In this document: positions 10,905 to 23,580 of the stretch, piece after piece | Layout of the letters: the number at the start of each line of letters is the position of its first letter | Numbering within the stretch: position 1 is the stretch's first letter | Made by a program: the position numbers and the translations under genes | DNA from: Rugalucina vietnamica | Taxonomy: Eukaryota > Mollusca > Bivalvia > Lucinida > Lucinidae | Reading direction: 5' to 3' | Assembly (NCBI GenBank): GCA_964017185.1 | Contig: OZ024869.1 | Coordinates: forward strand, 58,740,761 to 58,804,760 | DNA: 64,000 nt | The notes under the pieces: model-generated | What the model saw: only the letters and a program-made list of their open reading frames with translations | Databases searched by the model: none | What the model was told of the DNA's origin: nothing

Positions 10905-11735
10905 TATACCCCCGGCATTTATGCCGACAGGTATATAGTTCTCGCTTTTCTGTTCGTCCCTTCGTATATTAGTTAGTTAATTAGTTAGTTTGTTTGTTTG
11001 TTCGTAATTCCGGAACGTTTGTGGAATTTACGTCAAAGTTTTTGTTAAAGTTTCTCTAGAAACTTCTTTTTAAAGAGGTGTATATTTCATGAACCAGTGG
11101 TCAGAAACCATTCATATTTGGACCATAGGTACCCTATAGGGTTTGCTTTGTTTCCATGAGTTTGGACGGTCCATGCCCGGGGGTGGGGCTGGAGGTCAAA
11201 ATCTAGGTCACCTTTAAAATGTGCTGTTTACAATGTTAATGTTTCTTCTCTTAGTCCATATCTTAACAAACAATCATAGGGATGTGTTCTTATTTAGTGA
11301 ACATAGATATCATATAGGGTTTGCTATCATATTCCATGTCACCAAATCCTGGGTACCATCCCCAGGGGTGGGGCTAGAGGTCAAAATCTAGGACACATTT
11401 ATAATATGATAGATACCATGATAAATTTTCTGTAAGTCTATTTTCTGGACATCTACAAAGTCTTGTCATAAAGCAATCATACTTAGACCATAGGTACCAT
11501 TTAAGGTTCAGACAATAGGGTCCATGTGTGGGGGTGGGACTAGAGGTCAAAATCTAGAACTGAAAAAAATATTTTCTGTACTTTTCTTCACCACCATGTT
11601 TAGAAATCATTCATACTTTCACCATTGGTACTTTATAAGGTTTGCGCCTTGTGCCTAATGACATTAGACTCTAGGGTCCATGCCCAGGGTGGGGCTAGAG
11701 GTCAAGATCTAGGATGTCTAATTTTTTTTTTTTTA
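10905..11735. repeat. Hairpin head plus four tandem units of about 180 bp
   Basis: It starts with TTATACCCCCGGCATTTATGCCG, whose CGGCAT/ATGCCG arms pair, followed by GTTAGTT/GTTTGTTTG simple sequence. Four diverged units then begin near 11042, 11227, 11410 and 11575, each with a GGGTGGGGCTGGAGGTCAAAATCTAG-like core, related to the satellite at 255-955. A similar head occurs at 46785. Hairpin head plus tandem core is typical of non-autonomous bivalve elements, some of which are thought to be Helitron-related; that link is inference. Confidence 0.7.
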
Positions 11736-11909
11736 TATATATATTATTGAAGAATGACATTCTATTATCCATCTAGGACCAAGGACCTGACCCTCAATGT
11801 CCGTGATCAAGTCCTAGATTGAGTATACAAGTCAGCTCTGTATACTGTTATAAAATAGTTCTGTCATTCTACTACCCTCACCACCTCCCCATGGTTTTAA
11901 AGAATTAGA

Positions 11910-12075
11910 CACTTCGGCACCACTACGACTTCGGCACCTAGACAAAAACGGACCCTAGTCAAATCGGCCCCAGTCATTTCGGACCCAGTCACTTTGGACC
12001 CTAGATGCTCCGGCACCACTGCCATATTGGCCCCACTTTTAGTTTCGGCACCTAGTCTATCCGGCACCACATTTT
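11910..12075. repeat. Degenerate minisatellite of TCGGCACC / TCGGACCCAGTCA words
   Basis: About ten short degenerate units of 15-23 bp, alternating CTTCGGCACCAC, AACGGACCCTAGTCA, ATCGGCCCCAGTCA and TTCGGACCCAGTCA. GC-rich compared with both flanks. No frame runs through it. Confidence 0.75.
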
Positions 12076-12836
12076 TTTCATATTTCCTTTTATCAGTCTT
12101 TTAGCTATCGTTTGTGGTTGTACAGTTGCTTATATGTTTGTAATTATATGAAAAATGCATTTTCACTTCATGAGTGCCTACATAGGCAATAACCTTTTTC
12201 AGCATACAGGTTTTTGAAGTCCTGAATTGCACCTTGCACTGCATAATCTTTAGAATGTCATATCACACTCACTTAGTCTTGCAGCGCATAGATGTGCACA
12301 ACCTCTCGCAGGAACTCTGACGTCTTCAGCTGCTTCTGCTCTTAACGGTTGAAAATGTGAATTTGATTGATTTATGAATGGAACTTAACGGGAAAATCGC
12401 ACCTTTGTTTTTCTTTTTTGTCTGATAAATTTTTGCCTGTATATAGGGCTAAGCGATTGATGAAAGGATTGCAACACATAAATATAATTCCCGAGGCTCG
12501 ATTATTTTAAGATTAGTTTTGACTGAATGGATATGATTTAAAACTAGAACAGAGAAAATTCAATTTTCTCACTTATAAATTGTCTTTATATAAATAAACT
12601 TTTTTAATATGTGATTGACCAATATATAGCATGATAGAATTTATAGTTGTGACAGACTTTTTAATACATGTACAGGTTTTGTGACACGTGCCGGTAATTT
12701 GACTTTATCGTCAATAATCCAGTTAAAGAACTAATCAATTAATAATCGAGTATGTCCAATGGAGTAAAATGACATGCGCCAATAATTGGATTAAAACTTA
12801 TCCTGATTTAATGACTGTCCACATCTGGGTGTGGTA
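12076..12836. other. Unassigned AT-rich sequence
   Basis: No long frame, no obvious inverted ends and no match I could find elsewhere in the window. It may be unique intergenic or intronic DNA, or a very old repeat. Confidence 0.4.
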
Positions 12837-12885
12837 GATGTGCAGAAGTGTAGATGTGCAGATGTGTAGATGTGCAACTGTGTCC
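12837..12885. repeat. Short GTGTAGATGTGCAGA minisatellite
   Basis: Three to four imperfect copies of a 14-15-bp unit (GTAGATGTGCAGA) in tandem. No coding content. Confidence 0.7.
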
Positions 12886-12959
12886 CTGTCTCAGTAACTT
12901 AAGGATACTTACCTACACATACAACTTAGCTAGTTCATTTTAAACTGAGACCCAGGGTG

Positions 12960-13110
12960 CGCTATACCGCCGCCCATTACCACAGGCGGCACTGCGTTGT
13001 GTCCTTGAGCAAGACATTAACTCCGTACGTTAATGGTTAAACCAAGAAGCGTTGGCTCCGTCCCGACATGATTGAAAAACTGTTGTCTGGGACATTAAGC
13101 CTTAATACAA
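12960..13110 (+). repeat. Possible SINE-like or MITE fragment
   Basis: It contains ACTGCGTTGTGTCCTTGAGC followed by AAGACATTAACTCCG, a phrase type I recognise from common animal short repeats, then a CAAACAAGCAAACAA tail. No A/B box is clear and no target duplication is seen, so the class is uncertain. Confidence 0.35.
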
Positions 13111-13184
13111 ACAAGCAAACAAATTCTTGAAGTTTATGCTGGCATAAATTTATGAAAAATGCGTATATTCAATTTAGCCATTTC

Positions 13185-13550
13185 TACTCTCATGAAGCAC
13201 ATGACCAAGATGGCCGCCATGCCCATATATGGTAAAAACCCTTCAAAAATCTTTTCTCCGGAATCGGTGTACTGATTTCAGTGAAACTTGGCATGAAGTA
13301 TAGATGACTCAAGTACTACAATGTATATATAAATCATGACCCTGTGATGACCTTAACCTATTTTAAGACAAGGTCAACATAGGTTGCCAATGCATTTGAA
13401 TGGGGAAAACTTTTTAAATGTCATTTAAAGGAAAGTCTTGCAGGAAATGTGCAATAGGACTGAATATTAATGATTCTAAAAAAAATTGGTCCCCAGGAGC
13501 TCATATGCCCCCACCCCAGGGCAGTATACATGTATATTTCCATAATTTAT
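13185..13550 (+). repeat. Fragment of the AGCTCACC hairpin/tandem-unit family
   Basis: It matches units in 42661-44056: CATGACCAAGATGGCCGCC, AAACTTGGCATGAAG, AATCATGACCCTGTGATGACC and TCTTGCAGGAAATG all recur in order. The family is resumed at 14257-14400, so about 700 bp of other DNA interrupts it. Confidence 0.8.
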
Positions 13551-13551
13551 A

Positions 13552-14256
13552 CACAAAAAACAAGTTGATAAATTTAGACATGGTTTATTCAATTATCACA
13601 AACAAAATACTAATCATATCTCTTAAAACTTAACACAAGAAACTATATGTACATACACTTCTAACCATTTACATAAAATAAAATAACAACTTTGGCTCTT
13701 TCTTGGGGGCAGCTCACTTCTACTATCTTGAATTGCTTTGGCTAACCTGGGGATCAACCCTACAGTCGGACTACTAAACTGTGAATGCAGTTCAGCATCA
13801 GTGAATTGATTCTGCTTTTAGGCTGTAGCAAGCATGAAACGGTGCATGAAAAGTGGTCTTTCCAAGCATAATAGCGATGCATGTCATGGTATTGTCTGAG
13901 TATGAACAGATGTGAATAGGTCATCTAGACTTTGATTGTTGATGCTTGCTTGCCTTTGTATATAAGCTCGACTCCGAATTGCAGTATCAGACATGGTACT
14001 GAATTGTTGAACCGAAAGAATTGCATGTGACCTGATGCTTGCTTGCCTTTGTATATAAGCTCGACTCCGAATTGCAGTATCAGACATGGTACTGAATTGT
14101 TGAACCGAAAGAATTGCATGTGACCTGAACATTGCTACTGCGTAGGTAAATCCCATACTCAGGTTAGCCTGACTTTTGCATACTTGCTTGATAAAGCATG
14201 ATATTTTGGGGTAAAAAAGCCAAACGAATTTGCGGTAGTAAATGAGCCCCCCCCCC
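13552..14256. repeat. Sequence interrupting the hairpin/tandem-unit repeat, with an exact 93-bp duplication
   Basis: Positions 13941-14033 and 14034-14126 are identical by eye, starting GATGCTTGCTTGCC. A 124-codon minus-strand frame spans both and so repeats 31 residues exactly. I do not take it as a gene: there is no motif, and the frame exists because the unit length is a multiple of three. The rest of the segment is AT-rich and unrecognised. Confidence 0.65.
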
Positions 14257-14374
14257 ATCTTCTCCTCTCAAACCACTTGGCCAATCAAAGCCAAATTTTA
14301 TGTGAAGCATCTATAGGATGGAGTAACCAATGTGTATATAAATAATCCAGGTCATATGACCAAGATGGCCGCTA

Positions 14375-15480
14375 TGCGGTCTAGGAGTCAATCTGAGATA
14401 TATAGGTTATTTTTGAAATTGGTCCCCCCCCCCTAGGAAGAAAACCTTGGTTACTGTCAGTGTTCAGGGACATGTCTCTGGTTCTTAGAAAAGCATGTTT
14501 TACTAAGTTCTCTGTGGTCATAAGTCTGTAAACGGCTTGTAACCTACGTAACCAGCAAACCTTGTGTTCTCATGCAGTGACAACACACCATACTTGTTTT
14601 GTTTGTAAAAGTCAAGGAAAAACATTACTCTTGTCATGTTTTATTGTACACTTAATAAATCAATGTTTCCAACCAGATTTGAAAGTACAGAGTTGTTACG
14701 TATGTTACATTTTTTCCAAATGGCAGATGAAATAAGCATCTCCATTTGCATATTATTTTTTTAATCTAAATCAAGGATCTGTGATTGATATGAGGCTATA
14801 AATGTACTGTTCTGTCACTAGATAGATTTATCCAACAAACTGATTGCAATTGATTTTTTTTATCATGTGGCGAGTGTAAGATTACAAACATTATATTGGA
14901 ATCAGACAAAAAAGACCAAAAATGTAGTACATATAGGTCCAGTTATACAAGATTATTTAACTATTTCAGGTACAAGATTGGTATAAATTTCCTAACGAAT
15001 GCAGTGTACATTCAGTTGGAAAATAGCTTTACATACATGATTGAATTTACAGGCTGTGAACTTCAATTTGGTCACGAATGTAACATACATGATAAATGAT
15101 TGTGTGCCACAATAGAAGTTTTGACTGTCACTTTTATATATTTTGAAATCAAGTTTGGTTATTGAAACTCATTGCTTGCATTGCAAACTTAGAAGGAAAC
15201 ACTAATGAATTTCTTGTGCTAGATGTGTTTAACGTTGTAACGATGTAACACCAACGTGTTTATATATTTCTTCTGTAATTTTGCAACATTGCATATACCC
15301 AAGAGGCCAATTTGACCTACACAATTGATTTAATATGAGCTATGATTGTGATTCAATATATTTTAGCTTTAGAATGATAATTTTCAATACATAATCTTAT
15401 TCAAAGACTGTTAATTTCAATTCGGGCACATATGTAACACACATGATAAACAACTGTATGGTGCCACAATAAAAGTTTTG
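14375..15480 (+). repeat. Dispersed host repeat (uninterrupted copy), with about 305-bp units
   Basis: This segment appears in reverse complement in pieces at 45607-46230 and 28704-29373, where other elements have split it. It therefore supplies the empty-site sequence for those insertions: GGTATAAATTTCC at about 14980 is the site hit by the mariner-like element, and GATTGTGATTCAATATATTTTAGC at about 15345 the site of the smaller one. It includes TATGTTAC / GTAACATA words and about 305-bp tandem units. No recognisable protein. Confidence 0.8.
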
Positions 15481-16440
15481 AGTGTCAGGTGAGCTGCTAT
15501 TGCAGTGAGATGGTCAAAGTGATAACTTGGGCAGAACTAATAAAATGCAGAGGGCTGAAAGAACATCAAAATGATATTCGGGTGGCCACAAAGTCATCCG
15601 AAATAAGACTTGTTATTGGAATAACTTGGATAACTGTGAACCACTGCAGCGGTACCGCCTTGGAAAAAGTTAAGTTGGTGTATGTAACAGACTGTTACAG
15701 GCTACTGCTTTAACGCACATAGAGCAAATCTCACTCATTAGACATAGCTTCAGTTGTTTTTTAAGATAGGATTTATTTGAAAAATTCCCTATGTAGAGAT
15801 TTGGGCCTTTTGACATTCGGCTATGTATATTGTCTTTCATTAATCATAACATGCACATGTATGTTACATATGTAACACTCCGGAGAAACATCTGTGAACT
15901 TAGATACATGTATTTACTTAACAGTTTCAGAGATTTGGTTCATATGAGATGTGAGCAAGAAAGTATAAAATGTTTAAGTATAAGTACCAGAAGTAAGTAT
16001 TTTGCATGCTTCACATGCATAGCAATACAATATTTGAGCGACATATGGAACTGGGGTTTGTGTCGCTTAATGCATCACTTATTTAAGATAATGTATAACA
16101 CACTGGGATTAAACCTTGTTTTTCTATCTAGGCTTACGACAATAAATCTAATAATATTACGATATTATTAATGAAGCGACAATAAAAGTAAATAGTACCA
16201 CTCAAAACTGCTGTTTTCAAAAGCTATTCTAATTTACGTAACAACTATTACAGACAGTGGGGACCAAAACAGGCATGGAGCATGCAGACTATATTAAGAA
16301 CTTGGGTAAAATGATTAAAAAATAACATTTTCTGTAGTCAAGACATCATAAATAATTATCATAATTACTCGTACTTAATCTCGATAAGGTAACATATGTA
16401 ACAGGTTGTTTCAGGATAACACCTAATTTTCGAAGTGAAA
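15481..16440. other. Unassigned sequence with scattered ATATGTAACA words
   Basis: Frames of 74 and 113 codons occur (15489-15713, 15830-16171), but neither shows a domain or splice context I recognise. The TATGTAACA word recurs (for example near 15680, 15870 and 16390), as in the preceding repeat, so this is probably its continuation. Confidence 0.4.
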
Positions 16441-17024
16441 GCCAAACACCTCTTATTTGACATTTGCTGATATTTCAAGATAGGTATGTCTGCAAAAGTC
16501 CCTTCTGTGGGCGGGGCATTTGATTGTGACCCTCAGGCATGCTACCTAGATGTCATTTATCTTGATATATATGCACATACATGTTATATGTGCTACTAGC
16601 TATAAGTGTTAATTCACATACTTATGTATTTCAAGATAGAATATGTCTGCAAAAATCCCTTCTATGGGAGGGACATTTAACTGTGACCCTCAGGCTTGCT
16701 TCCTAGATGTTGTTTACCATGATATTTATGCACATACATGTTATATACGCTACTAGCTATAAGTTATAATTCACACCCCCTTTTGTGCTCTACTAGCTAT
16801 AAGTTATGATTCACATACTTACGTATTTCAAGATAGAATATGTCTGCAAAAGTCCCTTCTGTGGACGGGACATTTGATTGTGACCCTCAGGCTTGCTTCC
16901 TAGATATATGCACATACATGTTGTATATGTTAGCTATAAGTTATAATTCACACCCCCTTCTGTGGGCAGGGTTTTTGATTGTGACCCTCAGGCTTGCTGC
17001 CTTGATGTTGTTTACAATGATATA
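16441..17024. repeat. Tandem units of about 155-195 bp
   Basis: Units begin near 16478, 16633 and 16829 with CAAGATAG(A)ATATGTCTGC and a shortened one follows at about 16953. Each has GATTGTGACCCTCAGGC and GCACATACATGTTATAT. The unit at 16560 preserves GATATATATGCACATAC, the exact empty site for the element that starts at 17025. Confidence 0.85.
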
Positions 17025-18229
17025 CAGCTCGGTTTCAAAAATAACATACCCCTGCAATGTCGCAAAATTGATTGACCCCTTCACCTTCATTGCATCGACC
17101 ATTGCTTGATGGCTATTAACCTGGTACGAATGAAACTTCTACATTTTGTGCATATGGTTATTTGTGTTGAAATGGTATTAATTTTAGATTGATCATGAGC
17201 AGTCCGATCGGACTGGAAGCTGCCTTTGGCGTATACCAAAATTCTGACTGATTTAAAGTCAAGTTTTCAAATTTAGGCGGTTGGTATGGTGTACGTACTG
17301 TGAATATTGCCACTTTATAACCTGCATGCTATGCATTGACACCTATTTGAGACATCTTAAAAATTGCACCACACTCGAAAAAGTTCAGAATCAGAAAGTG
17401 GAAGTTTAATCAGGGAAGTGTAATATACAAGGAATAAGCTCAGAGCGACTTCAAACGCCCCATCATTGTAACCGCCAGTTTATCACCTACTTGGCATAAA
17501 TTGATAAGTACTTGCGATAATTGCGCAATATTGCATTTTCCGCCATTAGTCCGTGAGCCAGACAATTTTTTGTTACCAGTCAAGGGGACTAAATCTAACA
17601 CTAATTTTCTATTAGTCTAGCATGTGTAGATAAAATTTCATTATGATAGCAATCACAGATCGGTAGCTTATGGTCCCAAAAACCCAATTTTCGTTAGGTA
17701 CCTAATTTCGGAAAAAAATGTATTATTTTTACTTTTTACATGGAAATGTTATTATTTTCATGCAAAATCCAAAGCTAGCAGATTTTTTTACATAAACTTA
17801 GTCAACATTGAATCTCTTAGCACTTTAGAGCACAATTATTCCCACCCTGGAGGCCACTGTGAGGTCAAAGGTCAAGTAAGTGCAAATGTGCGGTAAAATA
17901 ATACATTTAAGTATAATGTCTTCTTTTCTTTGTCACATTGTACTTAAATATGAATGGAAATAAATACAAATGGATAATAAATAATAACAAGCCTTACTAC
18001 AAGTTCTAACTGGATAGTATGTCTGAGAAACATGAGGTCAAAGGTCAAGTTATTGCAATTATGCATTCTGGAATTCATAAAATTGGGCATACATGTACCC
18101 ACAAAGTTGGTTACCAGTATATCTTGGCTGCCAGTGGATCGAATTTGATCTCAAACTAGAGTTAAAACAAATACTTAACATTCATTTATATAATTTGCAA
18201 ATCATCTTATTTGCATATTCATGAACATT

Positions 18230-20340
18230 CATAAAACATACCCCCTTAGTTTAACTGATTTTTCTCCAATATATCCTACATAATTTTTTTTTAAAAATAT
18301 TCTAGGCTACAGACAATATATCAGTTTTACCTGACAATATGCATTAGAACATTGCCTAAGCAATCACTTGACACTATTATCAGCTCTGTAGGGTTAAAAG
18401 CAACTGAGATACAAGAGATTTTGTAGGTATACCTCATTACTTATTTTCAAGATTTTTCTCCAGCTTATAAGGTTTTGATTCATATACTAGGTAGAAGAAG
18501 TCAAGTTTGTCAAGTGAAGTCAGAAGCTAATACATCTTCTGTACATTTCTTTATCAATCATCTTATACTTACCTTAACTCCTTAGGGCAAAACGTAGTTG
18601 AGTAATAAATTGTTTTAGAAGTTCATGTATAACTCTGATTTGTTTCATGATTTTTCTCCAATTTATAAGGTTTGTATTTATATTCTTGGCAGTAGACATC
18701 AGTTAACTTTAAACAAGCCCAAATCATTAGTCCACTGTCTTAGCAGTAATTTGACACTATTTTCATCTCTCTATGTTCATTAGCAGTTGAATTACGAGCG
18801 ATTTGGTATGTATACCCCCTTTGTTTGTTCACGATTTACCCCCCATTTTATTAGGTTTCGATTCACATGCTAGGTAGCAGGGATTCAGATATGTTTATAT
18901 CAGCTAATATATCCTTAGAACATTGCAGAAGCAAACATTTGATACTATTCATAACTCTCTAGGACCATTAACACACAAGCTACAGGAGATTTAGTAATAC
19001 TACCCCCTTAGGTTTTTCGTGATTTCTGCTCCCATTTTTTAAGTTTTTACTCATAAACTAGGTATTAGATGTCAGATATGTTTATTTATGTCAACATATG
19101 GTTAGTAAATTGCATTAGCATTCATTTGCTACTATTCTTAGCTCTCTAGGGCCATTAGCCGTTGAGTTATAAGCGATTTTGTAAGTATACCTCCTTAGTT
19201 TTTTGCCATTTTTCTCTTATAAATAAGGTTTTAATTAACATTATATGTAGTAGATGTCAGATAATTTTACACTAGCCCATATATCATAAGCCCATTGGCT
19301 GCACAAAAATTTGACACAATCGTCGGCTTCTTATGGTTAGAAGCAGTTGAGTTACAAGCGATTTGGTAAGTACGCCCCTTAGTTTGTTCACGATTTTCCC
19401 CCATTTCATTAGGTTTTGATCCATATGCTAGGTAGCAGGATTCAGATATGTTAATGCTAACTCATACATCATTAGAATATTGCAAACGCAATCATTTGAT
19501 TCTATTCGTATTATTCTAGGACTATTAACACACGAGTTACAGGAGATTTGGTAAGACTACCACCCTTACTTTATTTGTGATTTCTTCTCCAATTTCATAG
19601 CTGTTATGCATATACTAGGTATTAGAAGTCAGATATGTTTATTTATGCCTATATGTCATAAGTGCATTGTATTTGCAATCATTTGCTACTAGTCTTAGCT
19701 CTCCATGACCATTAGCATTTGATTTAGAAGCAATTTTGTAAGTATACCTTTATATTTTGTTCAAGATTTTTCTCCAATTAAGGTTTTCATTAATATTCTA
19801 GGTCGTAGATGTCAGATAAGTTATCACTTGCACATTTAGCAGTTGTACACTGTCTTAGCAATCTTTTGACGCTATTTTCAACTCTCTATGTTCATCAGAT
19901 ATTGAGTTAAAAGCGGTTCTGTAAGTATACCCCCCTTAGTTTGGTCGCTTTTTTCTCAAATCTATAAGATTTCGATTTATATGCTAGGTAGCAGAGGTCA
20001 GATATGTCTATACCAGCCAATTCATCATTAGTACAGTATATTAGCAATAATATAATACTATTCTTAGTAGTCTATGCCCATCAAAAGTTGAGTTATGAGA
20101 GATTAAGTATACACCTTAGTGTTTTCGTTGTTTTTGTCCAATTTTTAAGGTTTTTACTCATGTACTAGATATTAGAAGTCATTAATCTTTATGCAAGTCA
20201 ATAGGTCATTAGAACATTGTATTAGTAATCATTGCATACCACTTTTATCTCTCTAGATTCAAACGCAGTCGAGTTACATGAAATGTTGCAAGTATACCTC
20301 CAAATTTTAAATTTTCTCCAATTTAGATACCATCACGTAA
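18230..20340. repeat. Satellite of about 187-bp units, some eleven copies
   Basis: Phrases like GCAGTTGAGTTACAAGCGAT recur near 18400, 18595, 18785, 18975, 19155, 19340, 19532, 19715, 19900, 20085 and 20270. Each is followed by GTAAGTATACCCCCTTAG-like and TTTCTCCAATTT-like segments. The units are strongly diverged, so the array is old. It lies wholly within the 17-24-kb element. Confidence 0.88.
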
Positions 20341-20426
20341 TTTTCCCGCAAAACTCCTCAGTGGTCCAAAGTTTTTTTTTCGTTCTCTTCAATTTACAAC
20401 GCCGCTAATGATATTTATATTAATTA

Positions 20427-20921
20427 ATAAAATATAAAGGTTTGATCCTTTGGAAGCATTAAAAATATCCAAAGAAAGATAGTTGGACTATACTGCGCAA
20501 TTTCGGGTAATGAACCCTCGTCAGTAGCCCTTTTTAACTGGCAAAGAACGCCAGACTATTGTGCTGCAATTTCCAGGTTTATACCAAGTCTAAATCAAAG
20601 ACACATTCCTAAACAGGGTCAAACGATTAAAACTATGCTTAGAAGTATGTTTCTAAACGTAAGTGTTTTGAACACTCTGAATATCTTTATTGATCTCAAA
20701 GGACCGAAAGAAAAATATAATCTGCACTATGGAAGATGTACGGGGAGACTTTTTAGGGCTGCCACACGGCACAACACCAGCTGCAGTAATAGCAAATAAA
20801 ATATAAAGGTTTGATCCTTTGGAAGCATAAAAAATATCCAAAGAAAGATAGTATGGACTATATTGCGCAATTTCGGGTAATGAACCCTCGTCAGTAGCCC
20901 TTTTTAACTGGCAAAGAACGC
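20427..20921. repeat. 125-bp direct repeat pair
   Basis: AAAATATAAAGGTTTGATCC and the following ~125 bp occur at 20427-20551 and again at 20797-20921, almost identical, separated by about 245 bp. This could be a local duplication or the edges of an insertion. The minus-strand frames here have no recognised motif. Confidence 0.75.
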
Positions 20922-21930
20922 TTGACAACTAAGGCTTATGTGTATGGATGGTTTGACTATAACCATTTTCCTAGCAGGCTCAGACCTTTTGAGCAGTAAG
21001 CCAGTAATTAGATGGTCAGTCAGTAGTTTATAAGCATTGCATGGAGGCACACGCAGCCCATTAATTTCTTGGGGCCCCAATGGGCAGGGCACAAATGAGA
21101 TATATGTCATTAAAAGCTCTGGTGAAATTTATCAAATTGTATCACTCGTATGAAAAATGCTGCAATGATGGTTTGGACCTCAGTAGTTGTGTCGTCTTTA
21201 TTAATATTTACGAATATGCAAATTAGATTATTTGAATATGCAAATTAGATTATTTGAATATCTTACCATTTGAAAATAAGGCTACATCTATACAAGCTCT
21301 TGATTCAGTTTGGTGGTCTACGATAAGTATCAACAGGGATATGGTCTGTTTGTAGACCTGTGCATCCCAATGCACATTAATGGTTGCCATGGAAACCATA
21401 TATGCTACATAGTGCAAATAAATTTATTATTATGTAATCATTTTAGGTATTTCGGGGGATCAAATGAACTGCTTGAAACCTAAAAAATATGCTGGTAAGG
21501 CTGCATCATAGCTCAAGGACTCAAGACTTATTCTCAAATATTTCTATTGTTTTTTACAATACTCATGAATATTCAAATTTAATCATATACTGTTTTTATT
21601 TTTGACAATAATGTAAGAAATGCTAAATGGTATCCAAATATTTAGGATACTAGAGAAAAATGTTTATTTTAATGTCTAAACATGAAAGTTTTACACACAT
21701 ATGAAGTTGGTATAATAATGGGTGTGGGTGGGGTAATCCTACCCTTGAGCATGGTTTTAATGATAGATTTTCACGAATTATCATGTTCTAAATGCATGCC
21801 AATCATTTTTAGATATACATTGACCTCATATAAATGCTTGGGATGCGTCGTGCTCCTCAAAACACAAATATATTTTACTTAGGGCATGTTTATAATATCC
21901 AGCCCAAAAACTTCTTGATTGCAAGGTACC
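20922..21930. other. Unassigned sequence inside the 17-24-kb element
   Basis: AT-rich, with GCAAATTAGATTATTTGAAT repeated twice near 21219-21257. No gene, no clear element ends. Confidence 0.4.
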
Positions 21931-22654
21931 GATAAGACTGATCTTTTTCAGGTCTTAAGCTACCGATCTGAGATTGCTATCATGCTGAAATATTATCTAT
22001 AGATATTGAACTTATTAAAAAGTGCCAAGAGATTTAGTCCCCTCGACTGGTAACAAATGGCAAAAAATCAGGGCCTAGCTCACTAACTACATCCAGTATC
22101 GAAAATCCCTTATCTGGCCGAAACAGCAACCTGTCACGCTTTTATTTGCATCATTTATATATTCATCTTAATAAATAAATATAAATTTACGATATTTAAA
22201 ACGTGTTTGACTGGCAATAGCTCGCACAGTATGGTGTCATTTGTATAGATCAAGGCAGATCCGAAAGCATTCCTTGAAGATTATCCATGAAAATACATGA
22301 TTTTAGGTCATTCTTGCAGTTAAAAAGGTACATGTAAAGAGTTTTTGTCAATGTAATATGAATGGAATGAGCATGCTAACTACAAGTATTCTGAGTCTGG
22401 GAGGCCTATTCAGGAACCGTATGGCTAGGAAAACTGGCCGTCACGACATGACTATAACCGTTGATGTGGCATGTTTAAACTGTAAAACAATATAAGTATA
22501 TGAAAAGCAAATATCCTGACGAAACAATTTAGATTAACATACCAAATATACCTTCTCGGAGACGCTTATTGACTTAGTTTTGTAGTGAAGATTTTCATGA
22601 GAAAAATGTATTAAGCATGATATCAGGAAAGCATGTCCGTGTAATGTATACCCC

Positions 22655-22790
22655 CTTGAACCCCACTTTTATATAGCAAAACTGGGGTATGCAGGAGAAT
22701 ACCTATTTTTGTTCCAAAACATAGATTGTGGGTACTCGTTAGAACCGCCTCGGCGAGGCAGTTCTAACGTGTACCCACAATCTATAGACG
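22655..22790 (+). repeat. Dispersed repeat with a 65-bp near-perfect palindrome (copy 2)
   Basis: Positions 22721-22785 pair as ATAGATTGTGGGTAC...GTACCCACAATCTAT, arms of about 31-32 bp with two mismatches and almost no loop (GCCTCGGCGAGGC at the tip). The flank CCAAAACATAG and the TATATAGCAAAACTGGGGT stretch match the reverse copy at 9750-9885. Confidence 0.8.
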
Positions 22791-22829
22791 TTTTGAGCAA
22801 AAATAGAAAAAAAAAATCAAAAATTTTCT

Positions 22830-23580
22830 GATGAAATTTTTTTCTTTGCTGAAAAAAACCTCTGTATGTTGCATGGGCAAGTTTTCGTAATGAGATTCCC
22901 GCTACAAGCACATGTATCACAGTGGTTAAAAAAGTTCATACTGCCCATGCAAACTATACTTTATGTTACATGTAAATTTTAGCACGTTTCTCGCTTAAGA
23001 AGCAACCAAATGGGTTTGCTGTTATAAAAAAAATCCTATCGTTAAACCATGGCAAATGGTTTGATCGTTGATGAACTCTCAAATTTAATTAAAATTTTCA
23101 GCATGTGCGCATCGGTGCGCACTGAAGACACTATCACTGTTGTTGACGTAACATATTCTTCTTAAATACAAGCCTACTTTCATTTTCCGGACTTAACCGG
23201 AAAGCCTCCAAAACTTGATATTAAATCGAGTTCAATTTTCATTTGCGCACATGAACAAATACTTTGAAACGCTGTTGCGTCACTATCTGTCGGCCGATTT
23301 CGGCGATAAAAAGTCTGCATGACGCAGATTCACACCCCGCTTGTCACTATGATCATGTGCATTCTTAATAAATTGTCCACTTTAACAAAATTAAGAAAAT
23401 TAACAAGTGCCTTACTTGTTAAATTAGTGGCTACGCGATAAGATTCTATCTTTTGTCCAGGTAGCGCGGTTACGATGATGGGGTTCAGGGTTATCAAATT
23501 GATTAGCACCTCTCTACGCAGTCCCCGTTGAGTTTCTACGTGGCCTAATTGGTGCTAATGGATCCAATTAGTCTGTACTT
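22830..23580. other. Unassigned sequence inside the 17-24-kb element
   Basis: No gene recognised. It has a few CpG-richer patches (about 23280-23330) and otherwise ordinary AT-rich sequence. Confidence 0.35.

Noticed and set aside
13884-14258. 124-codon minus-strand frame with an internal 31-residue repeat
   Set aside because: It is explained by an exact 93-bp DNA duplication; no domain is present.
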